64,000 nt of DNA from UBA11891 sp003533785 (GCA_949511625.1 CATFEX010000011.1:31646-95645); one strand, 5' to 3'; shown: positions 25,830 through 35,134, counted from the first letter of the stretch. Numbers and translations are program-made. Notes: generated from the letters alone by a model not told the origin.

Positions 25830-26705
25830 TTAATATATGGCATTGGTATTTAGATTAAGATACCGTTGTGTTGCAAAATAGGTGCTAAAATAGGTAATGC
25901 TTACTCCAAGCAGAACAACAATTCCAAGAATAAGCGCCGGCTCTTCAGGACGACGCAGAATTTGCAATTCGGGAAAACGCTTGTTAAGCTCCCATACTAC
26001 GGCGGTAACTCCTGCGCTGGCGAGAAGTGATGCTATGGCTCCCAGCTGGACATGAGTTCGAATAAATGGACGGCGAATAAACCGTTTGTGAGCACCAACT
26101 AATTGCATGGTTTTAATAATAAAACGTTTGGAATGTATAGACAGCCGTATCGAACTATTGATTAGTAACATGGCTACAATCACAAACAGAAGGGCAGTGA
26201 ATAAAAACCAATAGGATATTTTCTGAATATTCGTGTCCAAAAGTTCAAGTAAAGGTTTATCATAGGTGATTTCATTCACAAAATTGTAATCTAGGGATTC
26301 ACTTAAATTTTTCACGAAAATTGGAGTCGCATAGGAAGCATTAAAATACACATCTACCGAAGCCAATAAGGGGTTGTAACCTAAAAACTCCATAAAGTCT
26401 TCACCAATTTCATTGGTGTAAATTTCAGCCGCTTCTTCCTTTGTGACCCAAACCACTTTCTTAGTTGCAGGATTCAATTGTAGTGTTTTGATCAACTGTT
26501 GAACTTCTATTTCTTTAGCAGTGTCATTGACATAAAGAGATAAAGCGATCTGTTCTTTAAAATGATCGGCCACCTTTTTGGAATTTATCAAAAGGACGCC
26601 CAGGATGCCAACCAGGAATAGGACCAACGCAATGCTAACAACTACCGAAAAATAAGTATTTCTGAGGCGGCGTTTTTGAAAACGATCTTCTGCGGATTTT
26701 TGCAA
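25830..26705 (-). CDS. ftsX: Cell division ABC transporter permease FtsX
   Basis: FtsX works with the ATPase FtsE to activate peptidoglycan hydrolases at the division site. From a TTG start at 26705 the protein has 291 residues, the normal FtsX size. It has an N-terminal helix (SVVVSIALVLFLVGILGVLL), a periplasmic domain of about 125 residues (KEQIALSLYVND, WVTKEEAAEIY, FMEFLGYNPL), then three helices with IKTMQLVGAHKRFIRRPF. An open frame continues upstream to 26972, but that part runs through the leuS promoter and start on the other strand and is unlike FtsX. No ATG lies at the homologous start. ftsE is not adjacent. Confidence 0.9.
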   Translation of the reverse strand: MQKSAEDRFQKRRLRNTYFSVVVSIALVLFLVGILGVLLINSKKVADHFKEQIALSLYVNDTAKEIEVQQLIKTLQLNPATKKVVWVTKEEAAEIYTNEIGEDFMEFLGYNPLLASVDVYFNASYATPIFVKNLSESLDYNFVNEITYDKPLLELLDTNIQKISYWFLFTALLFVIVAMLLINSSIRLSIHSKRFIIKTMQLVGAHKRFIRRPFIRTHVQLGAIASLLASAGVTAVVWELNKRFPELQILRRPEEPALILGIVVLLGVSITYFSTYFATQRYLNLNTNAIY

Positions 26706-26793
26706 AGGAGTGAATTTAAAAGTAAAAATAAGAAACAAAGCAGTACGGATTACTTTTAAGGCTTTCAAACTTTTTCTTTCAGGGGCAGTACCG

Positions 26794-26801
26794 TATTTTT
26801 G
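26794..26801 (+). promoter_or_regulatory. TAnnTTTG -7 box of leuS
   Basis: TATTTTTG ends 18 bases before the GTG at 26820. The upstream in-frame TTG at 26799 lies inside this box, so the box argues for the GTG as the true leuS start. Confidence 0.45.
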
Positions 26802-26819
26802 GGCTATAAAAAATTGGGT

Positions 26820-29633
26820 GTGACCTACGACTTTAAGGGAATTGAAATTAAATGGCAAAAATATTGGGCCGAGAACCAAACCTATCGTGCCGACAATAAC
26901 AGCTCCAAACCAAAATACTATGTCTTGGATATGTTTCCTTATCCCTCGGGGGCAGGGTTGCATGTGGGGCATCCATTAGGATACATTGCTAGTGATATAG
27001 TATCTCGGTATTACCGTCACAAAGGGTATAATGTATTGCATCCACAGGGTTATGATTCTTTTGGATTACCAGCAGAACAATATGCCATTCAAACCGGTCA
27101 GCATCCTGCCACCACCACCAAAAATAACATTGCTCGCTACCGAGAACAACTCGACCGAATGGGTTTTTCATTTGATTGGAGCCGAGAAATACGAACTTCT
27201 AATCCAGACTATTACAAATGGACTCAATGGATTTTTCTTCTCCTTTTTGATCATTATTACTGTAAAAAATCAGATCAAGCAAAGCCAATTTCCGAGTTGA
27301 CCGCAGGCTTTGAAAAAAAAGGAAATACGGGGGTAGCTGCCGTATGTGATATGGATACACCCGAGTTCTCTGCACAGGAGTGGATGGCGTATACAGATTC
27401 GCAAAAACAAGAACTGCTGCTCAAGTATCGACTGACTTATTTGGCAGAAACAGAAGTGAACTGGTGCCCTGCTCTGGGAACTGTCCTAGCCAATGACGAA
27501 ATCATAGACGGGGTTTCAGAACGAGGAGGTCATGCTGTAACCAAGAAAAGTATGAGGCAGTGGAGCATGCGAATTGGCGCTTATGCTGAGCGATTGCTTC
27601 AAGGGCTGGATTCTATAGACTGGCCTGAGCCACTTAAAGAAATGCAGCGTAACTGGATAGGAAAGTCCACCGGAGCCAATGTGCAATTTGCTATTGAAGG
27701 ACACAGCCAACAAATTGAAGTATTCACCACCCGACCCGATACCCTTTTCGGAGTGAGCTTTATGACCTTGGCTCCCGAATTGGAGTTGGTTCAACAAATC
27801 ACAACTTCAGAACAACAAGAGGTGGTGATCGATTATATTGAAAAAACCAAACAACGCTCGGAACGAGAACGACAAGCCGATGTCAAAACAATTTCGGGAG
27901 TATTTACCGGGGCCTTCGCAATTCACCCATTTACCCAAGAACGTATCCCCATATGGATTGGGGATTATGTTCTTGCGGGCTACGGCACAGGGGCGGTGAT
28001 GGCAGTTCCGTGTGGCGATCAGCGCGATTATAATTTTGCAAAGCATTTCAACCTGCCGATTCCCAATATTTTTGAAGGAGTAGACCTCTCAGAAAAGGCC
28101 TACATTGAAAAGGGCAACATTCCACTTTGCCATTCCGATTTCTTAAATGGAATGATCTATGCAGAAGCACTACCCAAAGTAATTGAAGCGTTGGAAATAT
28201 CGGGAAAAGGTATGGGCAGTATTACCTACCGCTTGCGCGACGCTATTTTTTCACGCCAAAGGTATTGGGGAGAACCCATCCCGATCTATTATAAAAATGA
28301 CCTCCCATATCCCTTGGATCTTCAGGATCTTCCTTTGAAATTACCCGATGTGGAAAAATACCTCCCTACTTCAGAAGGGAATCCCCCTCTCGGAAATGCA
28401 AAAGACTGGGGCTGGGACGAAAAAAACAGGAAAGTCGTCAATATCGAGCATATCGATAACCAAACAGTTTTTCCCTTAGAATTGAATACCATGCCTGGTT
28501 GGGCAGGGAGCTCTTGGTATTTCTACCGCTATATGGATGCTTCCAATGAGCGGGTTTTCGCCGACAAAGAAACCATTGCCTACTGGCAACAAGTCGATTT
28601 GTATCTGGGTGGAAGTGAACACGCAACGGGACACCTATTGTATTCGCGGTTTTGGCAAAAATTTCTTTTTGATTTGGGAATATTACCCGTAGATGAATAC
28701 GCCAAAAAACTCATCAACCAGGGCATGATATTGGGCGAATCTGCCTTTGTATATCGAAAAACGGGGAGTGATACGTACTTGTCAAAAAATTTGATAGGAA
28801 AGCATAAAGTTGAACCCATCCGCGTAGACGTGAATCTAGTTAATACCTCCTATGAGCTTGATTTGGAAGCAATACGTTCTTGGCAGCCTCAATTCAAAAA
28901 AGCCCATTTCGAATTGGAAGCGGGAAAATATATCGTAGGAACAGAGGTCGAGAAAATGTCAAAATCAAAATACAATGTTGTCAATCCTGACGCAATTTGT
29001 GATCGTTATGGTGCCGATACATTACGGATGTATGAGATGTTTTTGGGACCTTTGGAACAAGCCAAACCTTGGAACACGGCTGGTATCTCTGGCGTCCATT
29101 CGTTTTTAAAAAAACTATGGCGTCTCTTTTTTGATGAAAAACAACTCTTATTAACGGCGGAAGAACCCACAGCTGCGGCCTACAAGAGCCTACACCAGGC
29201 CATTAAAAAAGTCAATCAGGATATTACGCAATTTTCCTTCAATACCTGTATTAGTACTTTTATGATTTGTGTGAATGAATTGAATGCCCTTGCCTGCCAT
29301 TCCAAAAAAATACTAGAACCCTTAGCCGTATTATTATCTCCTTTTGCACCTCACATTTCAGAGGAATTATGGCAGCACCTGGGCCATGAAGAATCAATTA
29401 CATTTGTCCCCTACCCTCAGCATGAGGAAAAGCACCTAAAAGAAACACAAAAAGAATATCCTGTTTCATTTAATGGAAAGATGCGATTTACCTTTACCTT
29501 GCCTTTGGATTTGGACCGGGCTGCAATAGAGAAACAAATTTTAGCTGAAGAACAAACACTAAAATATCTGGAAGGCAAATCACCGAAAAAGGTAATTGTT
29601 GTTCCCGGGAAAATAATCAATATTGTTTTTTAA
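26820..29633 (+). CDS. leuS: Leucyl-tRNA synthetase
   Basis: This class I synthetase charges tRNA-Leu and edits mischarged tRNA. The 937 residues show the HIGH-type motif FPYPSGAGLHVGHPLGY near residue 50, the editing (CP1) domain with FTTRPDTLFGVSFMTLAPE, GTGAVMAVPCGDQRDYNFA, the catalytic segment MPGWAGSSWYFYRYMD, and KMSKSKYNVVNPD, then the anticodon-binding helical domain. I start at GTG 26820 (reading MTYDFKGIEIKWQ) because Bacteroidota relatives begin here and a -7 box lies upstream. The stop abuts the ATG of the SemiSWEET gene with no gap. Confidence 0.95.
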   Translation: MTYDFKGIEIKWQKYWAENQTYRADNNSSKPKYYVLDMFPYPSGAGLHVGHPLGYIASDIVSRYYRHKGYNVLHPQGYDSFGLPAEQYAIQTGQHPATTTKNNIARYREQLDRMGFSFDWSREIRTSNPDYYKWTQWIFLLLFDHYYCKKSDQAKPISELTAGFEKKGNTGVAAVCDMDTPEFSAQEWMAYTDSQKQELLLKYRLTYLAETEVNWCPALGTVLANDEIIDGVSERGGHAVTKKSMRQWSMRIGAYAERLLQGLDSIDWPEPLKEMQRNWIGKSTGANVQFAIEGHSQQIEVFTTRPDTLFGVSFMTLAPELELVQQITTSEQQEVVIDYIEKTKQRSERERQADVKTISGVFTGAFAIHPFTQERIPIWIGDYVLAGYGTGAVMAVPCGDQRDYNFAKHFNLPIPNIFEGVDLSEKAYIEKGNIPLCHSDFLNGMIYAEALPKVIEALEISGKGMGSITYRLRDAIFSRQRYWGEPIPIYYKNDLPYPLDLQDLPLKLPDVEKYLPTSEGNPPLGNAKDWGWDEKNRKVVNIEHIDNQTVFPLELNTMPGWAGSSWYFYRYMDASNERVFADKETIAYWQQVDLYLGGSEHATGHLLYSRFWQKFLFDLGILPVDEYAKKLINQGMILGESAFVYRKTGSDTYLSKNLIGKHKVEPIRVDVNLVNTSYELDLEAIRSWQPQFKKAHFELEAGKYIVGTEVEKMSKSKYNVVNPDAICDRYGADTLRMYEMFLGPLEQAKPWNTAGISGVHSFLKKLWRLFFDEKQLLLTAEEPTAAAYKSLHQAIKKVNQDITQFSFNTCISTFMICVNELNALACHSKKILEPLAVLLSPFAPHISEELWQHLGHEESITFVPYPQHEEKHLKETQKEYPVSFNGKMRFTFTLPLDLDRAAIEKQILAEEQTLKYLEGKSPKKVIVVPGKIINIVF

Positions 29634-29894
29634 ATGACTGATTTTCAAATTGAGTTACTCGGATTATGTGCCGCGTTTCTGACTACTTTTGGTTTTTTAC
29701 CACAGGCAATAAAGATATTTAAGACCAAAGACACCTCAGGTATTTCTTTAAGCATGTATGTTGCGTTGATTACCGGGGTAACCCTCTGGTTAGCCTATGG
29801 GATATTGTTGGAACGTCCAGCCATAATTTTAGCCAATGCTGTATCCATGCTTTTTCAATTATGGATTATCGTAATGAAGTTAAAACACCATTAA
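29634..29894 (+). CDS. SemiSWEET-type sugar transporter
   Basis: This 86-residue protein has three membrane helices and the PQ-loop mark GFLPQAIKIFKTKDTSGIS (Pro23-Gln24), then VTLWLAYGILLE and LANAVSMLFQLWIIV with the conserved Trp and Asn. These are the features of bacterial SemiSWEETs, which dimerise to form a six-helix pore for passive sugar transport across the inner membrane. It starts immediately after the leuS stop, so it is co-transcribed with leuS. The sugar is unknown. Confidence 0.88.
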   Translation: MTDFQIELLGLCAAFLTTFGFLPQAIKIFKTKDTSGISLSMYVALITGVTLWLAYGILLERPAIILANAVSMLFQLWIIVMKLKHH

Positions 29895-29939
29895 CAATTT
29901 ATGGAGATTGTTACTTTCATCGTATTTTTAAAATAAAAA

Positions 29940-30626
29940 ATGTATTTAATTATTATTCTAGCAACGGCCGGTTTTAGTATGTGGGTGAGTAGTACCTTGA
30001 AACGGAAATTCAAAAAATACTCTCGTGAACTTTTGCAAAGTGGAATGTCTGGAAAAGAAATTGCCGAACAAATGTTAATTGATCATGGCATACGCGATGT
30101 GAAAGTAGTATCTACTCCAGGGATGCTGAGCGATCATTATAATCCCAAAACCAAAACAGTCAATTTGAGTGAAGGGGTCTATTCACAAAGGAATGCTGCG
30201 GCGGCGGCAGTAGCAGCGCACGAATGTGGGCATGCAGTGCAGCATGCAACAGGTTATGAATGGCTTCAGATGCGGTCCACCCTTGTACCTGCTGTGAGTG
30301 TCGCGTCCAATCTTTCAATGTGGGTGATTTTCGGTGGCTTGGCAGTGATGCAAACACTACCCTTGGGTCAAACCGTTGCCATGATTGGCGTGGGAATGTT
30401 TGGTTTGGGAACGCTTTTTAGCTTCATCACCCTACCTGTAGAGTATGATGCCAGTAATCGTGCACTGGCTTGGTTAAAACGCAAACGAATAGTTACTCAA
30501 CGCGAATTAGTAGGGGCAGAGGATGCACTGAAGTGGGCAGCAAGAACCTATGTTGTCGCTGCCATTGGATCTTTAGCCACACTCATCTACTTAGCCCTGA
30601 GAGTGGCAGGGAACAGCCGTAATTGA
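29940..30626 (+). CDS. Membrane-bound neutral zinc metallopeptidase (YugP-like)
   Basis: The protein has 228 residues. An N-terminal membrane segment (YLIIILATAGFSMWVSSTL) precedes the catalytic motif AAHECGHAVQHA, a HExxH site with His94, Glu95 and His98. Two or three hydrophobic segments follow (about 115-160 and 205-225), and LPVEYDASNRALAWL includes the likely third ligand. This matches the Zn_peptidase_2/YugP family. It may act on membrane proteins, but no substrate is known. It stands alone 45 bases after the SemiSWEET gene and converges on the Lrp-type regulator with a 3-base gap. Confidence 0.88.
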   Translation: MYLIIILATAGFSMWVSSTLKRKFKKYSRELLQSGMSGKEIAEQMLIDHGIRDVKVVSTPGMLSDHYNPKTKTVNLSEGVYSQRNAAAAAVAAHECGHAVQHATGYEWLQMRSTLVPAVSVASNLSMWVIFGGLAVMQTLPLGQTVAMIGVGMFGLGTLFSFITLPVEYDASNRALAWLKRKRIVTQRELVGAEDALKWAARTYVVAAIGSLATLIYLALRVAGNSRN

Positions 30627-30629
30627 GTT

Positions 30630-31103
30630 TTATAGCTGGATTTGCCGATGGATTTGCTGATCCAGTGAAATATAGGTTTCTGTTCGGGAGATGCCTTCTA
30701 TTTTTTGTACTTTAGAATTCAATACCTGCATCAAATGCTCGTTGTCTCTGCATACTATTTTTATTAAAATGCTCCAATTCCCTGTTGTATAGTGACACTC
30801 AATCACCTCTGGAATCTGTCCCAATTGCCGAACAGCTTCTTGATTCCGAATGGCCCGATCCAGATAAATACCAATAAAGGCTTGGGTTTTGTAGCCTAGT
30901 ACTCTAGGGTCTATTAATAATTGAGAACCAGCAATTAATTGAGAATTCTCCAATTTTTTAAGTCGCTGGTGAACAGCTGTACCCGAAATCCCCACCTCTT
31001 TAGCAATGCTGTTTATTGGACTTCTGGCATCAGTCATAAGACGTTTTAAAATCATTTTATCCAGTCCGTCCAATTGTATTTTTTTCTCTGATAAGGTTGC
31101 CAT
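30630..31103 (-). CDS. Lrp/AsnC family transcriptional regulator
   Basis: The 157 residues show an N-terminal helix-turn-helix (LDKMILKRLMTDARSPINSI, then VGISGTAVHQRLKKLENSQLI) and a C-terminal RAM domain (KTQAFIGIYLDRA, VIECHYTTGNWSILIKIVCRD, EGISRTETYISL) that usually binds an amino acid. Members act as local or global regulators of amino-acid metabolism. It is divergent from the DUF423 gene across a 77-base gap that holds its TACCTTTG box. Which effector it senses cannot be told. Confidence 0.92.
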   Translation of the reverse strand: MATLSEKKIQLDGLDKMILKRLMTDARSPINSIAKEVGISGTAVHQRLKKLENSQLIAGSQLLIDPRVLGYKTQAFIGIYLDRAIRNQEAVRQLGQIPEVIECHYTTGNWSILIKIVCRDNEHLMQVLNSKVQKIEGISRTETYISLDQQIHRQIQL

Positions 31104-31122
31104 TTGTTTATTATTTACGCAG

Positions 31123-31130
31123 CAAAGGTA
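31123..31130 (-). promoter_or_regulatory. TAnnTTTG -7 box of the Lrp-type regulator gene
   Basis: TACCTTTG on the minus strand ends 19 bases before the ATG. ATTG lies 17 bases upstream of it (31148-31151), a fair match to the -33 element. The extension CTTTGCTGC is shared with the asnS and tyrS boxes. Confidence 0.5.
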
Positions 31131-31180
31131 GGTTATTAGTCATAATACAATATATTTACTGCTTAGGGATTAAAAAATAA

Positions 31181-31558
31181 ATGGAAAAAAGCTATTTGAT
31201 TGTCGGAAGTGTGTTTGTATTATTTAGTATTGTATTAGGTGCTTTCGGAAGTCATGCACTTCGCCCGCTGCTCCCCGATACTTCCTTTTATGGCTACACA
31301 GTAGCCACACAATATCTTGCTTTTCAGGGATTGAGCCTTTTGATCTTAGGTGCATTAACAGGCACCTATCAAATTTCAAGTGCCGTATTCTATTGCTTAT
31401 TCGCCGGTACTCTGCTGTTCAGTGGGAGTATTCTTCTATTAACGGTGGGTAAATTATGGAATTGGAAGCTTGCCTTTCTTGGCCCTGTTACCCCCCTCGG
31501 GGGCCTTGTATTAATTGTTGGATGGATTTGGCTTATTCAAGGGTTTATTCGGCTCTGA
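31181..31558 (+). CDS. DUF423 family membrane protein
   Basis: This 125-residue protein has four membrane helices. It carries the family mark VLGAFGSHALRP near residues 20-31, followed by YTVATQYLAFQGLSLLILG and GTLLFSGSILLLT. The last part, LGPVTPLGGLVLIVGWIWL, is typical of DUF423 (YwdK/YgdD type). No function is known for the family. It is divergent from the Lrp-type gene and may share regulation with it. It ends 16 bases before the convergent hemD. Confidence 0.9.
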   Translation: MEKSYLIVGSVFVLFSIVLGAFGSHALRPLLPDTSFYGYTVATQYLAFQGLSLLILGALTGTYQISSAVFYCLFAGTLLFSGSILLLTVGKLWNWKLAFLGPVTPLGGLVLIVGWIWLIQGFIRL

Positions 31559-31574
31559 TTCCCCCTTTTTTAAT

Positions 31575-32321
31575 TTAACTCTTTCTGGTTTCGCTAATAT
31601 ATTTCTCGATAGCCATTGTCATAGACGGAGTCTCGGGGGTTGGCGCTTTGATATCTACCCGAAGTTTTGCTTGATCGGCTGCGGCAATAGTAGAATTTCC
31701 ATATACTGCGATACGGGTATCGTTCTGTTCAAAGTCTGGAAAGTTTTTAAAAAGCGACTCAATTCCCGAAGGACTAAAAAAGACTAATATATCATAATAT
31801 ACATCTCGTAAATCGGATAGATCACTAACAACGGTTTTATACAGTTGTGCACGAGTCCAATTGATTCCCATATCATTGAGTAAGTTGGGAAGAGAAGGCT
31901 TTAAAATATCTGAGGTAGGTAGTAAAAAAGTCTCTTTATTGTATTTTTTGAAAGTGTTTTCAAGATCTCCTACAGAGCGTTCACCCACATAAATTTTTCG
32001 CTTTCGATAGACTACATATTTTTGAAGATAATAAGCAACTGCCTCTGATTGACAAAAATACTTAGTGCTATCGGGCACTTTATAACGCATTTCTTCTGTG
32101 AGTCTAAAGAAGTGATCTACCGCATTCCGACTGGTCAATATGATGTTATCGAATTTGGAAAAATCAATTTTCTGTTGGCGTACGTCTTTGGCAGAGACAC
32201 CTTCCACGTGGATAAATGGACGGAAGTCGATCTTCAATTTGTGTTTGTCTTTTAGCTTTTGATAAGGGGACTTATCGGAAGCCGGCTCTGGTTGTGACAC
32301 CAAAATTGATTTTACTTTCAT
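31575..32321 (-). CDS. hemD: Uroporphyrinogen-III synthase
   Basis: HemD closes and inverts ring D of hydroxymethylbilane to give uroporphyrinogen III for haem. The 248 residues follow the two-domain HemD fold. Visible marks are ILVSQPEPASDKSPYQKL, FDNIILTSRNAVDHFF, the linker FLLPTSDILKPSLPNLL, YDILVFFSPSGIESLF, and the final domain-1 strand IAVYGNSTIAAAD. HemD is poorly conserved overall, but the TSRNAV and FFSPSG elements are diagnostic. It is read after the DUF4271 gene with a 16-base gap, an arrangement common in Flavobacteriia. Confidence 0.9.
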   Translation of the reverse strand: MKVKSILVSQPEPASDKSPYQKLKDKHKLKIDFRPFIHVEGVSAKDVRQQKIDFSKFDNIILTSRNAVDHFFRLTEEMRYKVPDSTKYFCQSEAVAYYLQKYVVYRKRKIYVGERSVGDLENTFKKYNKETFLLPTSDILKPSLPNLLNDMGINWTRAQLYKTVVSDLSDLRDVYYDILVFFSPSGIESLFKNFPDFEQNDTRIAVYGNSTIAAADQAKLRVDIKAPTPETPSMTMAIEKYISETRKS

Positions 32322-32337
32322 GGGCTAATCATTTAAT

Positions 32338-33000
32338 TCAGAGCGGCGTATCTATCCACCTGTATATCCATATCCAAGGGGCAATTTTGAAGCAACAAAT
32401 ATACAAAAATAAATATACAGTTTGTGAAGCACTGCCCTTGCCAATACCAATGTATTGAACTCCTTGAATAAGAAGATTACCCCCTCCAAGTACAGCTAAT
32501 CCTAGCCACAATAGTGAAGAAGAGTTTTGCCAAGGCGAAAAATAGTAAAGCACACATAAGCCGTAAACAATGAGTGCCAAGTAGCCATAACTCGAAACAC
32601 CTTTGAATACCAATTGTCTGAAAAGCATGTTCAAATTAAATACCCAAGCCAATGACCAAAGTAACAGATAGCGAATCAAAATCAAAGCAGTAACAACTCC
32701 TAAGCATTGAAAGAAAAAATACAACCTCAAAGAACGACCAGAATAGTGACTCCATATCAAAGTGATGAGAAGACTAAATGTGAGCACTAAAAAAAGGGTG
32801 ATACCCATTTGAAAGGGTCGCCAAATAGATAAATTTCGGTCTTTTCCAAAAAGACGTAAATAACTGTTGAAATCAAAAAGCCGTATAAAATAGGAAGCTT
32901 CAATTCGATACATTCGGTATAACTGACTGATTAATACAAACTGGAAAAAGACCAAGAGTAGGACCCAGTTTTCAAAGTTTTGTTCACGAATTTGCCACAT
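32338..33000 (-). CDS. DUF4271 family membrane protein
   Basis: About 220 residues with roughly six membrane helices: WVLLLVFFQFVLISQLY, GITLFLVLTFSLLITLIW, FFQCLGVVTALILIRYLLLW and others. The gene upstream of hemD with this membrane pattern is the Bacteroidota family DUF4271. I chose the ATG at 33000 (MWQIREQNF) over an earlier ATG at 33030. Function unknown; co-transcription with hemD may mean a link to haem or only shared expression. Confidence 0.82.
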   Translation of the reverse strand: MWQIREQNFENWVLLLVFFQFVLISQLYRMYRIEASYFIRLFDFNSYLRLFGKDRNLSIWRPFQMGITLFLVLTFSLLITLIWSHYSGRSLRLYFFFQCLGVVTALILIRYLLLWSLAWVFNLNMLFRQLVFKGVSSYGYLALIVYGLCVLYYFSPWQNSSSLLWLGLAVLGGGNLLIQGVQYIGIGKGSASQTVYLFLYICCFKIAPWIWIYRWIDTPL

Positions 33001-33064
33001 AGTGTAAAAATACACGTTTCTCAAAATCAATTAGGGATTCCTCTCTTATTTTAGAGGAACTGGT

Positions 33065-33072
33065 TACTTTTG
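33065..33072 (+). promoter_or_regulatory. TAnnTTTG -7 box of the Dpm1-like gene (near-leaderless class)
   Basis: TACTTTTG ends five bases before the ATG at 33078, so the mRNA would start at or beside the start codon. Upstream, CCTCT and AGAGG form a small inverted repeat across the spacer. Confidence 0.4.
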
Positions 33073-33077
33073 AAATA

Positions 33078-33800
33078 ATGAATCCTTATTTAGTTATTGT
33101 TCCCACCTACAATGAAGTTGAAAATATTGGAGAACTGATTCAAAAAATATTTTCACTGCCTTTGGCCGTGGCCATTCTTGTAGTGGATGATAATTCACCA
33201 GATGGCACGGCAGTTGCGGTTCGCAAGCTCCAATCTCAGTTCAACGATCGCCTTTTTTTGGAACAAAAAAAAGCCAAAGAAGGTCTTGGCCCTGCCTATA
33301 TCCATGGGTTTAAATGGGCACTGCAACAAAAAGTTGAGTATATTATCCAAATGGATGCTGACTTTTCACACAACCCACATGCACTCGTCGATTTTCTAGC
33401 GGCTTTTGATAAAGGCGCAGATGTGGTTGTCGGATCTCGTTATTCCGATGGAGTTACGGTTGTCAATTGGCCCATCAGCAGAATTTTGCTTTCTTATTTT
33501 GCTTCTCAATTTGTTCAAGCAATCACTCGGATGCCAATCAAAGACCCTACAGCAGGCTATGTTGCTTATAGAACAAACGTATTAAAGTCTGTGGATTTGG
33601 CAAACATCCGATATGTAGGATATGCCTATCAGATTGAAATGAAATACAAAGCCTGGAAAAAAGGCTTTCAACTAATGGAAATCCCAATTGTATTTAAAAA
33701 TAGAATTAAAGGGCATTCCAAAATGAGTGGACAAATAATTTGGGAAGCCTTCATTGGGGTTCTATTTTTACCTCTGCAAAACTTTTTCAAAAAAAAATGA
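33078..33800 (+). CDS. Polyprenol-phosphate mannose synthase-like GT2 glycosyltransferase
   Basis: The 240-residue GT-A enzyme resembles Dpm1. It shows VIVPTYNEVENIGELIQKIF, the nucleotide site VVDDNSPDGTA, the metal motif IIQMDADFSHNP, VVGSRYSDGV, and TAGYVAYRT. It ends without the extra membrane helices seen in some relatives. Such enzymes move mannose or glucose from a nucleotide sugar to a polyprenyl phosphate on the cytoplasmic side, which then feeds periplasmic glycosylation. Its stop overlaps the start of the dihydroorotase gene (ATGA). The actual sugar is unknown. Confidence 0.88.
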   Translation: MNPYLVIVPTYNEVENIGELIQKIFSLPLAVAILVVDDNSPDGTAVAVRKLQSQFNDRLFLEQKKAKEGLGPAYIHGFKWALQQKVEYIIQMDADFSHNPHALVDFLAAFDKGADVVVGSRYSDGVTVVNWPISRILLSYFASQFVQAITRMPIKDPTAGYVAYRTNVLKSVDLANIRYVGYAYQIEMKYKAWKKGFQLMEIPIVFKNRIKGHSKMSGQIIWEAFIGVLFLPLQNFFKKK

Positions 33801-35134
33801 AGCGAACGCTCATACAAAATGCGATCCTTATTAATGAAGGCCAAACTCAAATAACGGATGTGGCCATTGAGGGGAACCGTATTACTCAAATTGCTTCACA
33901 CATTCCTGCTGTTAAAGACGACGAATGTATCGATGCGACTGGACTTCATTTACTTCCAGGACTTATTGATGATCAAGTTCATTTTCGGGAACCGGGCTTA
34001 ACACATAAAGCAGATTTGGCAAGCGAATCTCAAGCGGCTATAGCCGGTGGGATTACTTCATTTATCGAAATGCCCAATACAAATCCGCAAACCACCAACT
34101 TGAAAGCTTTGGAAAACAAATTTGAAATGGCTGCACAAAAAGCAGCAGCCAATTATTCCTTTATGTTTGGCGGGACCAATGATAATCTGGATCAAATCCT
34201 ACAATTAGATCATAAAACAGTGGCGGGATTAAAGTTATTTCTAGGATCCTCAACGGGCAATATGCTAGTCGATTCTCCAGAGGTCTTGGAGAAAATATTT
34301 TCCAGTACAGACCTCGTTATTTCAGTTCATTGTGAAGATGAGCAAACCATACGCTCCAATACAAAACACTATAGGGAAATATATGGAGAGGATATTCCAG
34401 TGGAACTTCATCCCATTATCAGAAGTGAGGAAGCATGCTATTTATCTTCTTCAAAAGCGATTGCGTTGGCAAAAAAAACAGGAGCTCGGCTACATGTTTT
34501 TCACCTTTCCACAGCTAGGGAAACAGCCCTTTTTGATAATTCAATCCCTTTGGCTGAAAAGAAAATAACGGCAGAGGTTTGTGTGCATCATTTGTGGTTC
34601 AGCGATGCTGATTACTCTGAAAAACAAACACGTATCAAGTGGAATCCGGCGGTAAAAACACAGGCCGATCAAGACGCTCTCTGGGAAGCACTCAATGACG
34701 ACCGTATCGATGTCCTTGCTACTGATCACGCACCTCATACGTGGAGCGAAAAACAAAACCCCTATACCCAAGCACCTTCAGGAGGGCCTTTGGTTCAACA
34801 TGCACTTTTGGCTTTACTTACAGCTCATAAAAGAGGTAAAATAACTTTGGAACGATTGGTTCAAAAGGCCTGTCACAACCCCGCTATTCTTTTTGACATT
34901 AAAGACCGAGGATACATTAGGACAGGATATTTTGCGGATTTAGTTTTGGTGGATTTGAATAAATCAACAACGGTCACTCCTGAATCACTACTGTATAAAT
35001 GCGGCTGGTCTCCCTTTGAAGGAACAAACTTTGAGGCATCGATTCACAGTACTTTTGTGAACGGAATCTTAGCGTATTCTGAAAATAAAATTAAAGACCC
35101 TTTAGCTGGTCAACGCCTTGAATTTAATCGATGA
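33797..35134 (+). CDS. pyrC: Dihydroorotase (class I-like), His-to-Gln variant
   Basis: Dihydroorotase cyclises carbamoyl-aspartate in pyrimidine synthesis. The 445 residues show LLPGLIDDQVHFREPG (Gln60, His62), FIEMPNTNPQT, GLKLFLGSSTGNM with the Lys expected to be carboxylated, SVHCEDE, LHVFHLSTA and VLATDHAPHTWSEK. The first His of the usual HxH metal pair is Gln here (codon CAA at 33974). The other ligands are kept. I chose the ATG at 33797, which overlaps the previous gene; an upstream in-frame GTG or other start would only read GT2 sequence. A hydantoinase-like role is possible. The next gene overlaps it by 4 bases. Confidence 0.85.
   Translation: MKRTLIQNAILINEGQTQITDVAIEGNRITQIASHIPAVKDDECIDATGLHLLPGLIDDQVHFREPGLTHKADLASESQAAIAGGITSFIEMPNTNPQTTNLKALENKFEMAAQKAAANYSFMFGGTNDNLDQILQLDHKTVAGLKLFLGSSTGNMLVDSPEVLEKIFSSTDLVISVHCEDEQTIRSNTKHYREIYGEDIPVELHPIIRSEEACYLSSSKAIALAKKTGARLHVFHLSTARETALFDNSIPLAEKKITAEVCVHHLWFSDADYSEKQTRIKWNPAVKTQADQDALWEALNDDRIDVLATDHAPHTWSEKQNPYTQAPSGGPLVQHALLALLTAHKRGKITLERLVQKACHNPAILFDIKDRGYIRTGYFADLVLVDLNKSTTVTPESLLYKCGWSPFEGTNFEASIHSTFVNGILAYSENKIKDPLAGQRLEFNR

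Noticed and set aside
26706..26972. N-terminal extension of ftsX by 89 codons
   Set aside because: It would run through the leuS promoter and start, gives a protein far longer than FtsX, and has no resemblance to the family.
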